Shown here: one piece after another, positions 8,434-17,004 of the stretch
Position numbering within the stretch: position 1 is the first letter of the stretch
Layout: each line of letters starts with the position of its first letter
Assembly: GCA_021372355.1 (NCBI GenBank)
Contig: JAJFUQ010000180.1
Span: 1 to 64,000, forward strand
Reading direction: 5' to 3'
Length of the DNA: 64,000 nucleotides
Origin: Nocardiaceae bacterium
GTDB lineage: Bacteria > Actinomycetota > Actinomycetes > Mycobacteriales > Mycobacteriaceae
Notes under the pieces: generated by a model
What the model was told of the DNA's origin: nothing
The model's input: the letters and a program-made list of their open reading frames with translations, nothing else
Databases searched by the model: none
Translations under genes and position numbers: made by a program

Positions 8434-9024
8434 CTAGACGGAGCTTGCGATGTCCACGACGAGTCGCGAGGGCGACTGGAGCGTGAAGATGCGAACCTTC
8501 GGCTTGTCGAGGTTGCTTCCGATGAACGCCTCGGACTCGCCCTCGAAGACGCCCGTGACGTAGCAGCTCGTGAGCTCGCCCGTGCCTTGCAGAGGGTTCT
8601 CTCCGGTGTATTGGTTGGCGCCGGTGTCATCGGGATAGCCGAGCCCGGTGATGCGGACCTGCAGGATGCTCTTGCCCTTCACGTCGATCGGTTTCCCACT
8701 ACCCGGGCTCGTCGGATTGGCGGTCCAGTTCGCGACCCAGCCGGGTGTGCCCTGTCCACCGAGTTCGAACACAACGCGATCGAATCCCGTGTGATGGCCC
8801 ACGCGCATGTCGGTCACGGTCAGTTTCGCGCCTTGCGACGGTTGGCCCTTCAACGGGAGCGTGTCGGTCGGGGGAGTCTCGTTGGCGGTGGTGGTGGTCG
8901 TCTCCACGGCGGCCACGGATGACTCCATGGACTTCTGGCTGCCTTCGGAAGTGTCGTTGGAGCAGGCGGCGAGGGCGAAAACCGCGGTGGACGCGAGAGC
9001 GACCACGATGCGCATGTGTTTCAT
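8434..9024 (-). CDS. AMIN-like-domain lipoprotein
   Basis: From the ATG at 9024 (196 residues; GTG at 9051 and ATG at 9015 are alternatives) the protein has a lipoprotein signal ending VFALAAC, a Thr-rich linker (VETTTTTANE), then a beta-rich AMIN-like domain: TVTDMRVGHHTGFDRVVFEL, near the end VRIFTLQSPSRLVVDI. Actinobacterial AMIN-like lipoproteins are cell-surface proteins of unknown role; AMIN domains in general direct proteins to the cell wall. It heads a probable minus-strand unit with the unknown protein and serine protease. Confidence 0.8.
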   Translation of the reverse strand: MKHMRIVVALASTAVFALAACSNDTSEGSQKSMESSVAAVETTTTTANETPPTDTLPLKGQPSQGAKLTVTDMRVGHHTGFDRVVFELGGQGTPGWVANWTANPTSPGSGKPIDVKGKSILQVRITGLGYPDDTGANQYTGENPLQGTGELTSCYVTGVFEGESEAFIGSNLDKPKVRIFTLQSPSRLVVDIASSV

Positions 9025-9257
9025 ACTTCCGGTTTTACTTGAAGTTTCCACGGATTGCCGGTGGGGTCATGTCCATCGGGAGACGCCCTCTGCCGCAACG
9101 TCGTTCGGGGGACCGGTTGCGGAATGATATCGGTGTAATTCGCCCGCGCCGTGTCGCCGAAAACTTGTCGGACTGCGGACTTACTGTCATGACACGGCAA
9201 TAAAACCCCACCGAGAACTACCCACAAGGTGGAAGATCATCGTGGAGGAGCGGTGCA

Positions 9258-9461
9258 ATGAGTTTTTCTAAGTCCCTCGCGTGGACACTTTTCGTCGTCG
9301 GCTTGATCGGCACCTGGGTTGGTGTTTATACCCTGGGCGTCGAGACCGTGGTTTTCGGTCTGATCATGTCATCGATTTCTGGCCTCGTTTTGTTGCACAT
9401 GCGTGCTGAAGCGATGGGCCGCCTCGACCACAGCCCGCGCACCTACAGCCGCCTGGCCTAG
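9258..9461 (+). CDS. Small two-helix membrane protein
   Basis: A 67-residue protein with two hydrophobic segments, about residues 8-26 (AWTLFVVGLIGTWVGVYTL) and 29-47 (ETVVFGLIMSSISGLVLLH), and a short basic C-terminal tail. GGAGGAG lies 7 bp before the ATG, an excellent ribosome-binding site that supports this small gene. Its stop overlaps the convergent HMG-CoA lyase gene by 4 bp. I do not recognise the family. The 200 bp upstream, shared with the divergent lipoprotein gene, show no further gene. Confidence 0.75.
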   Translation: MSFSKSLAWTLFVVGLIGTWVGVYTLGVETVVFGLIMSSISGLVLLHMRAEAMGRLDHSPRTYSRLA

Positions 9462-10390
9462 CTTCGGATCACCCATTCGAAGGCGTTTGCCTTCGAACGG
9501 GCACCCTGTGCGGTCTTCGAGCGATTGGGCTCGTCCACCGCAGCAAGGACCCTCTCAGTCAACACCACGATCTGTTCGAGCGCGCTCGGCGTCAGCCAAC
9601 CGGGGCGCGTAGCGAACAGCAAGTCTTCCGACGGCGTATTTCCGCTGGCACCCGGCGCGAACGGGCAGCCACCCAGACCGCCGAGTGAACCATCCACGAA
9701 CGAAGCCCCCGCCGAAATCGCGGCCAGGCTGTTCGCTGTTCCCAAACCCCACGTGTCATGCCCGTGGAATCCGATCCGACGTGGCGGGGATTGCTCACGA
9801 ATCGCTTCGATCAGGCCCCTGACCTGGGCAGGCACTGCCTGGCCCAGGGTGTCGGCGACAACGATGTCGTCGGCACCCATGGTCCGTTCGTCGGCGGCGA
9901 TCCGAATAACTCGCTCGAGCGGAACGTCTCCCTCGAACGGGCACGTGAACGCCGTCGCCATCGTGAGCTGGATTTTTCCGCCAACGCTCTTCGCGATCTC
10001 GATGGCGTCGGGCATCGCCGCAACACTCGCTTCCGTCGGTCGCCCGATGTTCGCCTTATTGTGCGAATCGCTTGCGGAGAAGCAGTACTGGAAGTTCCGG
10101 ACGCCGGCTTCAGCGGCCTTCTCGACGTGACGCGGCGTAGCGACCCACAGCCAGCACTTCGACAGTTCTTCGGGCGTCAGCTCGCGTACCAGATCGAGCG
10201 AATTCGCCATGGGCGGAACGAGATCCGGTCGAGCCATCGAGCCGATCTCGAGTTCGGGCACGCCGAGCCGGAGCAGCGTTCGCACCACGTCGACTTTGAT
10301 GTCGGTGGGCATGACCTTGCCGGTCAGCTGCAGGCCGTCGCGGAGCGTCACGTCCCGCAGGGTGCCTTCGGGAAGGAATTCGTAGGTCAC
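9458..10390 (-). CDS. Hydroxymethylglutaryl-CoA lyase family protein
   Basis: A 310-residue DRE-TIM metallolyase. The N-terminal TLRDVTLRDGLQ holds the catalytic Arg-Asp pair; GFHGHDTWGLGTANSL carries the metal-binding HxH, and GGLGGCPFAPGASGN is the flexible glycine/cysteine loop of HMG-CoA lyases. The reaction is cleavage of HMG-CoA to acetyl-CoA and acetoacetate in leucine breakdown. It overlaps the CoA-transferase gene upstream by ATGA. That pairing suggests the substrate acid is activated by CoA transfer first, so a related 3-hydroxyacyl-CoA such as citramalyl-CoA is also possible. Confidence 0.9.
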   Translation of the reverse strand: MTYEFLPEGTLRDVTLRDGLQLTGKVMPTDIKVDVVRTLLRLGVPELEIGSMARPDLVPPMANSLDLVRELTPEELSKCWLWVATPRHVEKAAEAGVRNFQYCFSASDSHNKANIGRPTEASVAAMPDAIEIAKSVGGKIQLTMATAFTCPFEGDVPLERVIRIAADERTMGADDIVVADTLGQAVPAQVRGLIEAIREQSPPRRIGFHGHDTWGLGTANSLAAISAGASFVDGSLGGLGGCPFAPGASGNTPSEDLLFATRPGWLTPSALEQIVVLTERVLAAVDEPNRSKTAQGARSKANAFEWVIRS

Positions 10391-11592
10391 TCGGCACCCG
10401 TGATCTGTGCGATTTCCGAGGCGGACTTTCCGAGCAGTCCGCCGAGGATCTCGTCGGTGTGTTCGCCGAGGTCCGGGCCGACGTTCCGAATCTGAATCGA
10501 CTGCTCACCGATCACCGGGATGATGCCTGGGAAGCCGACATCCTTGGGTTCGTCGGCGCCGACATCGACCGGGAAGAACTGAATCATGTTGCGCGCCTTG
10601 TATTGCTCGTCGGCGCAGATGTCGGCGGCGGTGTAGATCGGGCCGCACGGGATCGACGACGCTTCGAGGATCTTCAGCGCCTCGGCCCGGGTCTTGGTGA
10701 TCGACCACTTGGCGATCTCGCCGTCGAGGTAGTCGCGGTTCGTCCAGCGGCCGGCGTTGTCCTGCAGTCGCGGGTCCGCCGCGAGGTCGGGACGTTCGAT
10801 GACCTGCATGTATCGCTGGAAGATGGCATCGCCGTTGCCGCCGATGATGATGCTGTAGCCGTCGCTCGTCGGGTACGCGTTCGACGGCGCGATGCCTTCC
10901 ATCCGACCGCCGACGCGCTCACGCTTGACGTCGTAGGCGAGGTAATCCGGGACGAGAGATTCCATGACGCCGTAGATCGCCTCGTTGAGCGCGACGTCGA
11001 TGATGCGCTGGTTGAGCGGGACTTCGGCGATCTTCTCACGCTGGTAGAGAGACATGACCGTCCCGAACGCGGCGTAGATGCCGGCGATCGAGTCGCCGAT
11101 ACTCACTCCCACTCGGACCGGCGGACGGTCCGGATCGCCGACGAGTTCGCGCAGACCACCCACCGCTTCCGCGACCGCTGCGAAGCCCGGGCGATGCGAC
11201 AGCGGACCGGTCTGGCCATAGGCCGAAATGCGGGTGATGACGAGCTTCGGGTTCGCCGCGTTGAGCACCTCGGGACCGAGTCCCCACTTCTCGAGCATGC
11301 CGGGCCGGAAGTTCTCGAGGAGCACGTCGCAGTGCGGGATGAGGTCGAGAACCGCCTGACGTCCGGCGTCGGTGCGCAGGTCGAGCACGATCGACTTCTT
11401 GTTCCGGTTGATCGTGCGGTAAAGCATCGACGTCGTACCTGCGTAAAGCCGCCAATTGCGCAGCTCATCACCGGTTTTCGGCCGCTCGACCTTGATCACC
11501 TCGGCGCCGAAGTCACCGAGCATCCGCCCGCACATCGGCGCCGCGACGTAGTTGCCGAGTTCCAGGACCCGGATTCCTTCGAGGGGGAGCAT
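10387..11592 (-). CDS. CaiB/BaiF-family (family III) CoA transferase
   Basis: A 401-residue protein from the ATG at 11592, chosen because the family starts at this point (LEGIRVLELGNYVAAPMCGRML). The catalytic Asp should lie in the DYLAY/GGL region, as in family III. Typical blocks are GADVIKVERP-like (FGAEVIKVERPKTGDE), KKSIVLDLR and SIPCGPIY. It moves CoA between acids and is translationally coupled to the HMG-CoA lyase. A perfect 15-bp hairpin separates it from endonuclease IV upstream. No strong ribosome-binding site is seen before the ATG. Confidence 0.88.
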   Translation of the reverse strand: MLPLEGIRVLELGNYVAAPMCGRMLGDFGAEVIKVERPKTGDELRNWRLYAGTTSMLYRTINRNKKSIVLDLRTDAGRQAVLDLIPHCDVLLENFRPGMLEKWGLGPEVLNAANPKLVITRISAYGQTGPLSHRPGFAAVAEAVGGLRELVGDPDRPPVRVGVSIGDSIAGIYAAFGTVMSLYQREKIAEVPLNQRIIDVALNEAIYGVMESLVPDYLAYDVKRERVGGRMEGIAPSNAYPTSDGYSIIIGGNGDAIFQRYMQVIERPDLAADPRLQDNAGRWTNRDYLDGEIAKWSITKTRAEALKILEASSIPCGPIYTAADICADEQYKARNMIQFFPVDVGADEPKDVGFPGIIPVIGEQSIQIRNVGPDLGEHTDEILGGLLGKSASEIAQITGAE

Positions 11593-11609
11593 GTTCAAAG
11601 GGTAGATCC

Positions 11610-11646
11610 TGACGATTGGCCTGCAGGCAGCGCAGGCCAATCGTCA
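11610..11646 (-). terminator. Perfect 15-bp hairpin between nfo and the CoA-transferase gene
   Basis: TGACGATTGGCCTGC (11610-11624) pairs perfectly with 11632-11646 around a 7-nt loop. It overlaps the stop codon of the endonuclease IV gene and ends 18 bp before the next start. There is no U-run in either direction, so it is a U-less terminator, an mRNA-processing or stability element, or an operator. Confidence 0.55.
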
Positions 11647-12417
11647 CGATCCCACGTGCTCCCTCAGGTACGCCAAATCATCCTTGAGGCCCTCTTCCGG
11701 CGTTTCGCAGATGACGGGCGCACCTGCGGTGCGACAGACCTCCGCAAGCAGCTGTGGGTCGATCGTCCCGTCCGCAAAGTTCGCGTGCCGGTCCCGCGCC
11801 GAATTGAAGTCGTCGCGCGAGGAGTTCAGATGAACCAGATCGATCCGCCCGGTGATCGCCTTGATCCGGTCGACGATCCCGATCAGATCCTCGCCGCCGG
11901 CCCACGCGTGGCACGTGTCGAGGCAGAACCCGGCACCGTATGAGCCGACCGCGTCCCACAGTCGAGCGATGGAGTCGAAGTATCGCGCCATCGCGAAGTC
12001 GCCGCCGGCGGTGTTCTCGATGAGGACCGGGACCGCGAAGCCGCCCTTCTCCTCTTGACGCTCGAAGAGCTTGCGCCAGTTCTCGATTCCGGCCGCGATC
12101 TCGCCCTCGTTGCGCACGTGACCGCCGTGCACCACCAGTCCGAAGGCACCCAAGTCGGCGGCCGCACGAGCCTGCAGATCGACCGCCTGACGGGACGGCA
12201 TCCGCAGCCGATTGTTCGTCGACGCGACGTTGATCTGGTACGAGGAGTGGACGACGACGTCGATATCACTGGCCAGGATCTCGTCTTGTCGGGGATGCAC
12301 CGTAGGCTTCGCCCAGCTCTGCGGATCCACGACGAACATCTGGATGACGTCGGCTCCCAGTTCCTTACCAAAGCCAATCGGATCGCTGTCAAGACGGACG
12401 TGGGCTCCAATGCGCAT
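11644..12417 (-). CDS. nfo: Deoxyribonuclease IV (endonuclease IV, AP endonuclease)
   Basis: A 257-residue TIM-barrel metallo-endonuclease. Zinc-ligand motifs of the Nfo family are visible: HSSYQIN, VHGGH, LIENTAGG, CLDTCHAWAGG, HLNSSRDDFNSARDRHANF and ICETPEEG. It cuts DNA 5' to abasic sites in base-excision repair. It leads a minus-strand group followed by the CoA-transferase and HMG-CoA lyase genes, an unusual partner set that may only be positional. It diverges from the NYN-domain gene (96-bp gap). Confidence 0.93.
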   Translation of the reverse strand: MRIGAHVRLDSDPIGFGKELGADVIQMFVVDPQSWAKPTVHPRQDEILASDIDVVVHSSYQINVASTNNRLRMPSRQAVDLQARAAADLGAFGLVVHGGHVRNEGEIAAGIENWRKLFERQEEKGGFAVPVLIENTAGGDFAMARYFDSIARLWDAVGSYGAGFCLDTCHAWAGGEDLIGIVDRIKAITGRIDLVHLNSSRDDFNSARDRHANFADGTIDPQLLAEVCRTAGAPVICETPEEGLKDDLAYLREHVGS

Positions 12418-12513
12418 GATGGAAAGGGTAGTGCTCGTTCACTACGGGGGATCAAGCCACCAACGGTGGTTTGGGGGATGCCAGCACAGCCTGGCCGACA
12501 GGGGGAGAGCTCA

Positions 12514-13500
12514 GTGCGATCGCATTGCGCCGTGTACATAGATGCCGGATACCTGCTCGCTGCGGCAGCGACGCGCATTACCGGAACATCGCTACGCGGC
12601 GGTATCGACGTCAACCACGAGCGGCTGATCTCGGCATTGGCCGAGCACGCCGAGAAGAACTCGGGCCTTCCACTGCTGCGGGTGCACTGGTACGACTCGG
12701 CGCGCAACGGGGTTCCGGATCCGACCCAACAATCGATCGGGCTTCTTCCGCGCGTCAAGATCCGCCTCGGCCGAATCGGCTATGACGGTGAGCAGAAGGG
12801 CGTCGATCTGCGCATCGGCCTCGACCTCGTGGCGCATGCGCGCAACGGAGCTGTCGAAGCGATCTACCTCGTGTCGGGCGATGACGACCTCACCGAAGCC
12901 GTGGAGGAGGCACAGGCGCACGGCGTCCAGGTGACGGTTCTCGCGATCCCGAACGCCGACGGCGAGCCACACGGTGTCAGCCAGTACCTGCAGCGCGCGG
13001 CCGACGGGCTGGACCTTTTCGAGTCGACCGCGGTCGACGCCGCGGTGACGAAGAAGATCGCGCCGCCGGTCCTGCCACCGCCTCCACCCATCACCTCGAC
13101 CGGTCCCACGCCCGCGACGATCATGAAACGTGTTGCCGAGGCGGCACGTGCGGTCGCGGCAAGTCCGGCGATACCGCAAACACCGACTCCGGCTCCGCGG
13201 CCGGCGCCGGTCCCGGTCTACTCCTCGACGACCGGTCAGGCGCCGGTGGGGCCCGCGGCCTTCCAGTACACGAACCTCGAGGAGAAGATCAACAAGGTCT
13301 GCGGTCAGGTGCTGAATTCGTGGAAGGCGAGCGCAACCGCCGACGAACGATTGGCCCTCTCGACGGGCAAGCCGTCGATCCCGCGCGAGATCGATCGCGC
13401 ATTGCTGCACGATATGTCTGAGGCGCTCGGCGTTTACGACCTCGACGACGACATCCGGCACCAGTTGCGCGCGATGTTTTGGGCGCACGTCGACAGCTGA
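12514..13500 (+). CDS. NYN-domain (LabA/PIN-like) protein with C-terminal helical domain
   Basis: A 328-residue protein from the GTG at 12514, which GGGGGAG precedes at 6 bp; an in-frame ATG at 12478 is weaker. Residues about 6-150 form a NYN ribonuclease-like fold: VYIDAGYLL with an early Asp, KGVDLRIGLDLVAHA, and YLVSGDDDLTEAVEEAQ with the acidic cluster. A Pro/Ala-rich linker (about 185-250) joins a helical domain (LEEKINKVCGQVLNSW) with LDDDIRHQLRAMFW at the end. NYN domains are metal-dependent RNases or regulators. The target is unknown. Confidence 0.82.
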   Translation: MRSHCAVYIDAGYLLAAAATRITGTSLRGGIDVNHERLISALAEHAEKNSGLPLLRVHWYDSARNGVPDPTQQSIGLLPRVKIRLGRIGYDGEQKGVDLRIGLDLVAHARNGAVEAIYLVSGDDDLTEAVEEAQAHGVQVTVLAIPNADGEPHGVSQYLQRAADGLDLFESTAVDAAVTKKIAPPVLPPPPPITSTGPTPATIMKRVAEAARAVAASPAIPQTPTPAPRPAPVPVYSSTTGQAPVGPAAFQYTNLEEKINKVCGQVLNSWKASATADERLALSTGKPSIPREIDRALLHDMSEALGVYDLDDDIRHQLRAMFWAHVDS

Positions 13501-13591
13501 TTCTGGCGAATCAGGGGAATTCCCGATGGCCGGATTCGGCGGCCATCGGCACGATGGTGTTTTGAACACGGCTTCCGACGGAAGAGAGCAC

Positions 13592-14362
13592 ATGGGATCA
13601 GCAGTTCGGGTGAGCGGAGCGATGGGGGGTGCACACTGCGCCGCCCGCGCGGTCGATCTGGTCAAGGTGTACGGGTCGGGCGATACGGCGGTTCGTGCAC
13701 TTGCCGGGGTGTCGGTCGACTTCGGGCGCGGTGAGTTCACCGCCATCATGGGCCCCTCGGGGTCGGGTAAGTCGACGTTGATGCACTGCCTCGCCGGGCT
13801 CGATTCCGCGTCTGGTGGCGATGTCACGATCGGCGACACGAATCTGAGCGGACTGTCGGACAACCAGATGACGGCGTTGCGGCGGGACCGCATCGGATTC
13901 GTGTTCCAGGCGTTCAACCTGGTCCCGACGTTGACCGCGATCGAGAACATCACGCTCCCGCTCGACATCGCCGGCAAAAAGGTCGACAAGGAGTGGCTGG
14001 CCACGATCGTGGATCGGCTGGGTCTGGGCGCTCGGCTCGATCACCGCCCGAGCGAACTGTCGGGTGGTCAGCAGCAGCGCGTCGCCTGCGCGCGAGCGCT
14101 CGTCGGAAAACCCGACATCATCTTCGGCGACGAGCCGACCGGAAACCTCGATTCGCATTCCTCGGGCGAAGTGCTGTCTATCCTGCGGGCCGCGGTCGAT
14201 GAGTTCCATCAGACGGTGGTCATCGTCACGCACGACCCGCGTGCCGCGTCGTACGCGGACCGCGTGGTGTTCCTTGCCGACGGTCGGATCGTCGATGAAC
14301 TCGCCGGACCGACGCAGGATTCCGTTCTCGAGCGAATGAAATCGCTGGAGACCGTCCGATGA
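13592..14362 (+). CDS. ABC transporter ATP-binding protein (MacB/LolD type)
   Basis: A 256-residue ATPase from the ATG at 13592, which GGAAGAGAG precedes; upstream in-frame starts lack a site. Walker A is MGPSGSGKST, signature LSGGQQQRVACARAL, Walker B IIFGDEPTGNLD and the switch His VTHDPRAAS. The FNLVPTLTAIENITLPL segment is typical of MacB/LolD ATPases that work with FtsX-like permeases by mechanotransmission. It is followed by such a permease, with a 6-codon frame in the 19-bp gap. It likely powers export or lipoprotein handling at the membrane. Confidence 0.92.
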   Translation: MGSAVRVSGAMGGAHCAARAVDLVKVYGSGDTAVRALAGVSVDFGRGEFTAIMGPSGSGKSTLMHCLAGLDSASGGDVTIGDTNLSGLSDNQMTALRRDRIGFVFQAFNLVPTLTAIENITLPLDIAGKKVDKEWLATIVDRLGLGARLDHRPSELSGGQQQRVACARALVGKPDIIFGDEPTGNLDSHSSGEVLSILRAAVDEFHQTVVIVTHDPRAASYADRVVFLADGRIVDELAGPTQDSVLERMKSLETVR

Positions 14363-14381
14363 TGCTGAAGGTGTCCGCCTG

Positions 14382-16898
14382 ATGTTGAAAGTAACGCTGC
14401 GAAACCTCGCGGCCCATCGGCTTCGGCTTGCGCTGACTCTGCTGTCGGTGATCCTCGGAACGGCGTTCGTTGCGGGTTCGTTCGTGTTCACCGACACGTT
14501 GAAGACGACGTTCGACAGCATTTTCTCCAACCAGGCCAAGGGCGTCGACGTCCGGGCCAGCGGTAACGGATACGGGGGAGCGGTCAGCCTCGACCAGATC
14601 CCGCAGATTCAGGCAGTGCCAGGCGTCGCGAAAGTCGCGCCGAACGTTCGCGGTTCGATCGTGCTGCTCGATGTCAACGGGAAGCCGGTTCAGAGTGGCG
14701 GTGCCCCGAGCTTCGGTCTGACGTACCTACCGCCCGAGGAATCGATCGCGGACGAGCGGACCTTCGTCGAGGGGCACCCACCGGCATCGGGCGAGGTCGC
14801 GCTGAATGTCGGTGCTGCGAAAATCGCTCAGCTCAAGCTGGGCGACGACGTGCGGATCGTCATCAACTCACGGGACGAGCCGCTGACCGTCAAGCTCACC
14901 GGCTTGTACTCGACCCCCACCGACACCGGCGGGTTCGTGGGGGCGGTGTTCGAACAGCAACAGGCGAAGGATCTCTTCACCGACGGTCAGCATGTCGACT
15001 ATGTCGACATCGCCGCAGCTCAGGGTGTCGGTCAGGCAGAGCTCCGCGATCGCGTGGCGGCGGCGTTCCCGGACCTCAAGGTGCAGACCGGCGACGAGGT
15101 TCGCGACGAACTCAAGAGCAGCATCTTCGATGCGCTGAAGTTCGTTAACTACTTCCTGCTCGCGTTCGGTGGCATCTCGCTGCTCGTGGCCACGTTCATC
15201 ATCTTCAACACGTTCTCGATGATCGTGGCGCAGCGACTTCGCGAACTCGCCCTGCTCCGCGCGGTCGGTGCCAGCCGTAGCCAGATCCGGAACTCAGTGG
15301 CAGTCGAGGCGGCGATCGTCGGTGTGATCGGTAGCGCCATCGGGCTCGCCGCCGGCGTCGGACTCGCCTATGGATTGCGTTCCGCGCTCAATGCGGCGGG
15401 CTTCGCCCTGCCGACCGGCACGCTCGAACTCACCGCACGAACGATCGTGTTGTCGCTGATCGTCGGCGTCATCGTGACGATCCTCAGTGCGTACGCTCCG
15501 GCTCGCCGAGCCTCGCGGGTTCCGCCCGTCGAGGCGATGCGCGCCGAGTTCCACGAAGGCCACGACGGCATTCGAGCGCGCGAGCTGATCGCCGCCCCGT
15601 TTGCGGTGCTGGCGATCATGGTCATCGTCTTCGGCGTGTTCAACGGCGAGTCGACCGGCACGTCGGTGACCCTGGTCGGCCTCGGCGCCGCACTCCTGGT
15701 GCTGTGTGCCACGCTCGCCGCACCCGCGTTGATGAAGCCGCTCATCACCGTGCTGGGTGTCTCTGTGAAGCCGTTCGGTGCGATGGGGGCGCTCGGTCGC
15801 CGCAATGCGGTTCGCAATCCACGTCGAACGGCCGCCACCGCCTCGGCGCTGACACTCGGTCTTCTGCTGGTGTCGATCGTGAGCATTCTCGGGTCGTCCG
15901 CGAAGGCGAGCATCAACGCGCTTATCGACGACGGTGTGACGGCTGACTTCGTCCTCAGCGCTGCGACGACCGGCCCGGGCCTGTCGGGCATTCCGGTTGC
16001 GGCGGGTGACGCAGCAGCGACCGTCCCCGGTGTGGCCTCTGTGGTTCCGTTGCACATGATCGTCACGTCGTTGACCGGCGCTAACATATTTGGCGTCTCG
16101 ACCGAAGCCGACCTCAACCAAGCCGTGAAGCTGCACGTTCTCGAGGGAACCGATACGCCTCCGGCCGACGGTCTTCTCATCTCCGAAGAACGAGCGAACG
16201 GCCGCAAACCGGGCGACATCGTTGTGTTCGCGAACCCGACCGGCGATTCGATCAAAGCGACGATCGCCGGCGTTTACGAGCGCAACACGATCGTCGGCGG
16301 GTTCGTCGCAGGCACCGATCTATACCACCAGCTGACCCTGAGCAACAAGACCGCCGACTTCTTCTCGTTCATCAAGCTCGCGCCAGGCGCCGATGAAAAG
16401 GCTGTCCGGTCCGGCCTCGAAGCGGCAACCGACCGGTTCTACGTCGTGCAGGTTCTCGACCGCGAGCAGTTCAAGGGCACACAGGCGCAGCAGATCAACA
16501 CGCTGCTCGGCATCCTGTATGGACTGCTCGGACTCGCGGTCATCATCGGAATCCTGGGCATCGTCAACACTCTTGCGCTGTCCGTCGTCGAGCGACGACG
16601 CGAGATCGGCATGCTTCGTGCCGTCGGCATGCTCCGGAGCCAGGTGCGGCGGATCATCTACGTCGAGGCCGTGCTCATCGCCCTGGCCGGTGCGATCATC
16701 GGTGTCGGTCTCGGCGTGCCGCTGGGCGCGGCTTTCGTGAAGACACTGGCGTCGGAGGGCCTCGACAAGCTTGCGGTTCCGTGGAGTCAGGTCGTCCTGA
16801 TGCTCATCGCGAGTGCGATTGTCGGTGTCTTGGCGGCGCTGTGGCCGGCGATCCGAGCGGCTCGAACACGGCCGCTGGAGGCGATCGTCGACCTCTGA
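14382..16898 (+). CDS. FtsX-like ABC transporter permease, two FtsX domains
   Basis: An 838-residue membrane protein. It has an N-terminal helix (about 12-34), a large extracytoplasmic MacB_PCD-like domain (35-245), then an FtsX block (about 255-375, with ALLRAVGASRSQIRNSVAVEA), a second pair of helices, a second extracytoplasmic domain and a final FtsX block (about 710-830, with GMLRAVGMLRSQVRR). The duplicated arrangement is typical of long actinobacterial FtsX permeases. It works with the ATPase encoded just upstream. The cargo is unknown; lipids, lipoproteins or peptides are possible. Confidence 0.9.
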   Translation: MLKVTLRNLAAHRLRLALTLLSVILGTAFVAGSFVFTDTLKTTFDSIFSNQAKGVDVRASGNGYGGAVSLDQIPQIQAVPGVAKVAPNVRGSIVLLDVNGKPVQSGGAPSFGLTYLPPEESIADERTFVEGHPPASGEVALNVGAAKIAQLKLGDDVRIVINSRDEPLTVKLTGLYSTPTDTGGFVGAVFEQQQAKDLFTDGQHVDYVDIAAAQGVGQAELRDRVAAAFPDLKVQTGDEVRDELKSSIFDALKFVNYFLLAFGGISLLVATFIIFNTFSMIVAQRLRELALLRAVGASRSQIRNSVAVEAAIVGVIGSAIGLAAGVGLAYGLRSALNAAGFALPTGTLELTARTIVLSLIVGVIVTILSAYAPARRASRVPPVEAMRAEFHEGHDGIRARELIAAPFAVLAIMVIVFGVFNGESTGTSVTLVGLGAALLVLCATLAAPALMKPLITVLGVSVKPFGAMGALGRRNAVRNPRRTAATASALTLGLLLVSIVSILGSSAKASINALIDDGVTADFVLSAATTGPGLSGIPVAAGDAAATVPGVASVVPLHMIVTSLTGANIFGVSTEADLNQAVKLHVLEGTDTPPADGLLISEERANGRKPGDIVVFANPTGDSIKATIAGVYERNTIVGGFVAGTDLYHQLTLSNKTADFFSFIKLAPGADEKAVRSGLEAATDRFYVVQVLDREQFKGTQAQQINTLLGILYGLLGLAVIIGILGIVNTLALSVVERRREIGMLRAVGMLRSQVRRIIYVEAVLIALAGAIIGVGLGVPLGAAFVKTLASEGLDKLAVPWSQVVLMLIASAIVGVLAALWPAIRAARTRPLEAIVDL

Positions 16899-16959
16899 TC
16901 TCGAGGTTCGGGCGACGAAATGCAGCATGGAACCGCTCGGCATCGTGGGCGAAAGTTAG

Positions 16960-16998
16960 GTAGGTATTGCTTCCCTAAGTTTGGATATGCTTACCATA
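16960..16998 (+). promoter_or_regulatory. Two adjacent IdeR/DtxR-like iron boxes before efeO
   Basis: GTAGGTATTGCTTCCCTAA (16960-16978) and TTTGGATATGCTTACCATA (16980-16998) each match the IdeR/DtxR consensus TTAGGTTAGGCTAACCTAA at 13 of 19 positions by my hand count. They lie 6 bp before the efeO start. Iron-loaded IdeR binding here would repress efeO-efeB. Tandem boxes fit the double-dimer binding known for this family. Confidence 0.6.
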
Positions 16999-17004
16999 GG
17001 CACC

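Noticed and set aside
9021..9227. 68-codon minus-strand frame upstream of the AMIN-like lipoprotein
   Set aside because: It has no ribosome-binding site and no recognisable composition, and it overlaps the lipoprotein start region; it was treated as intergenic.
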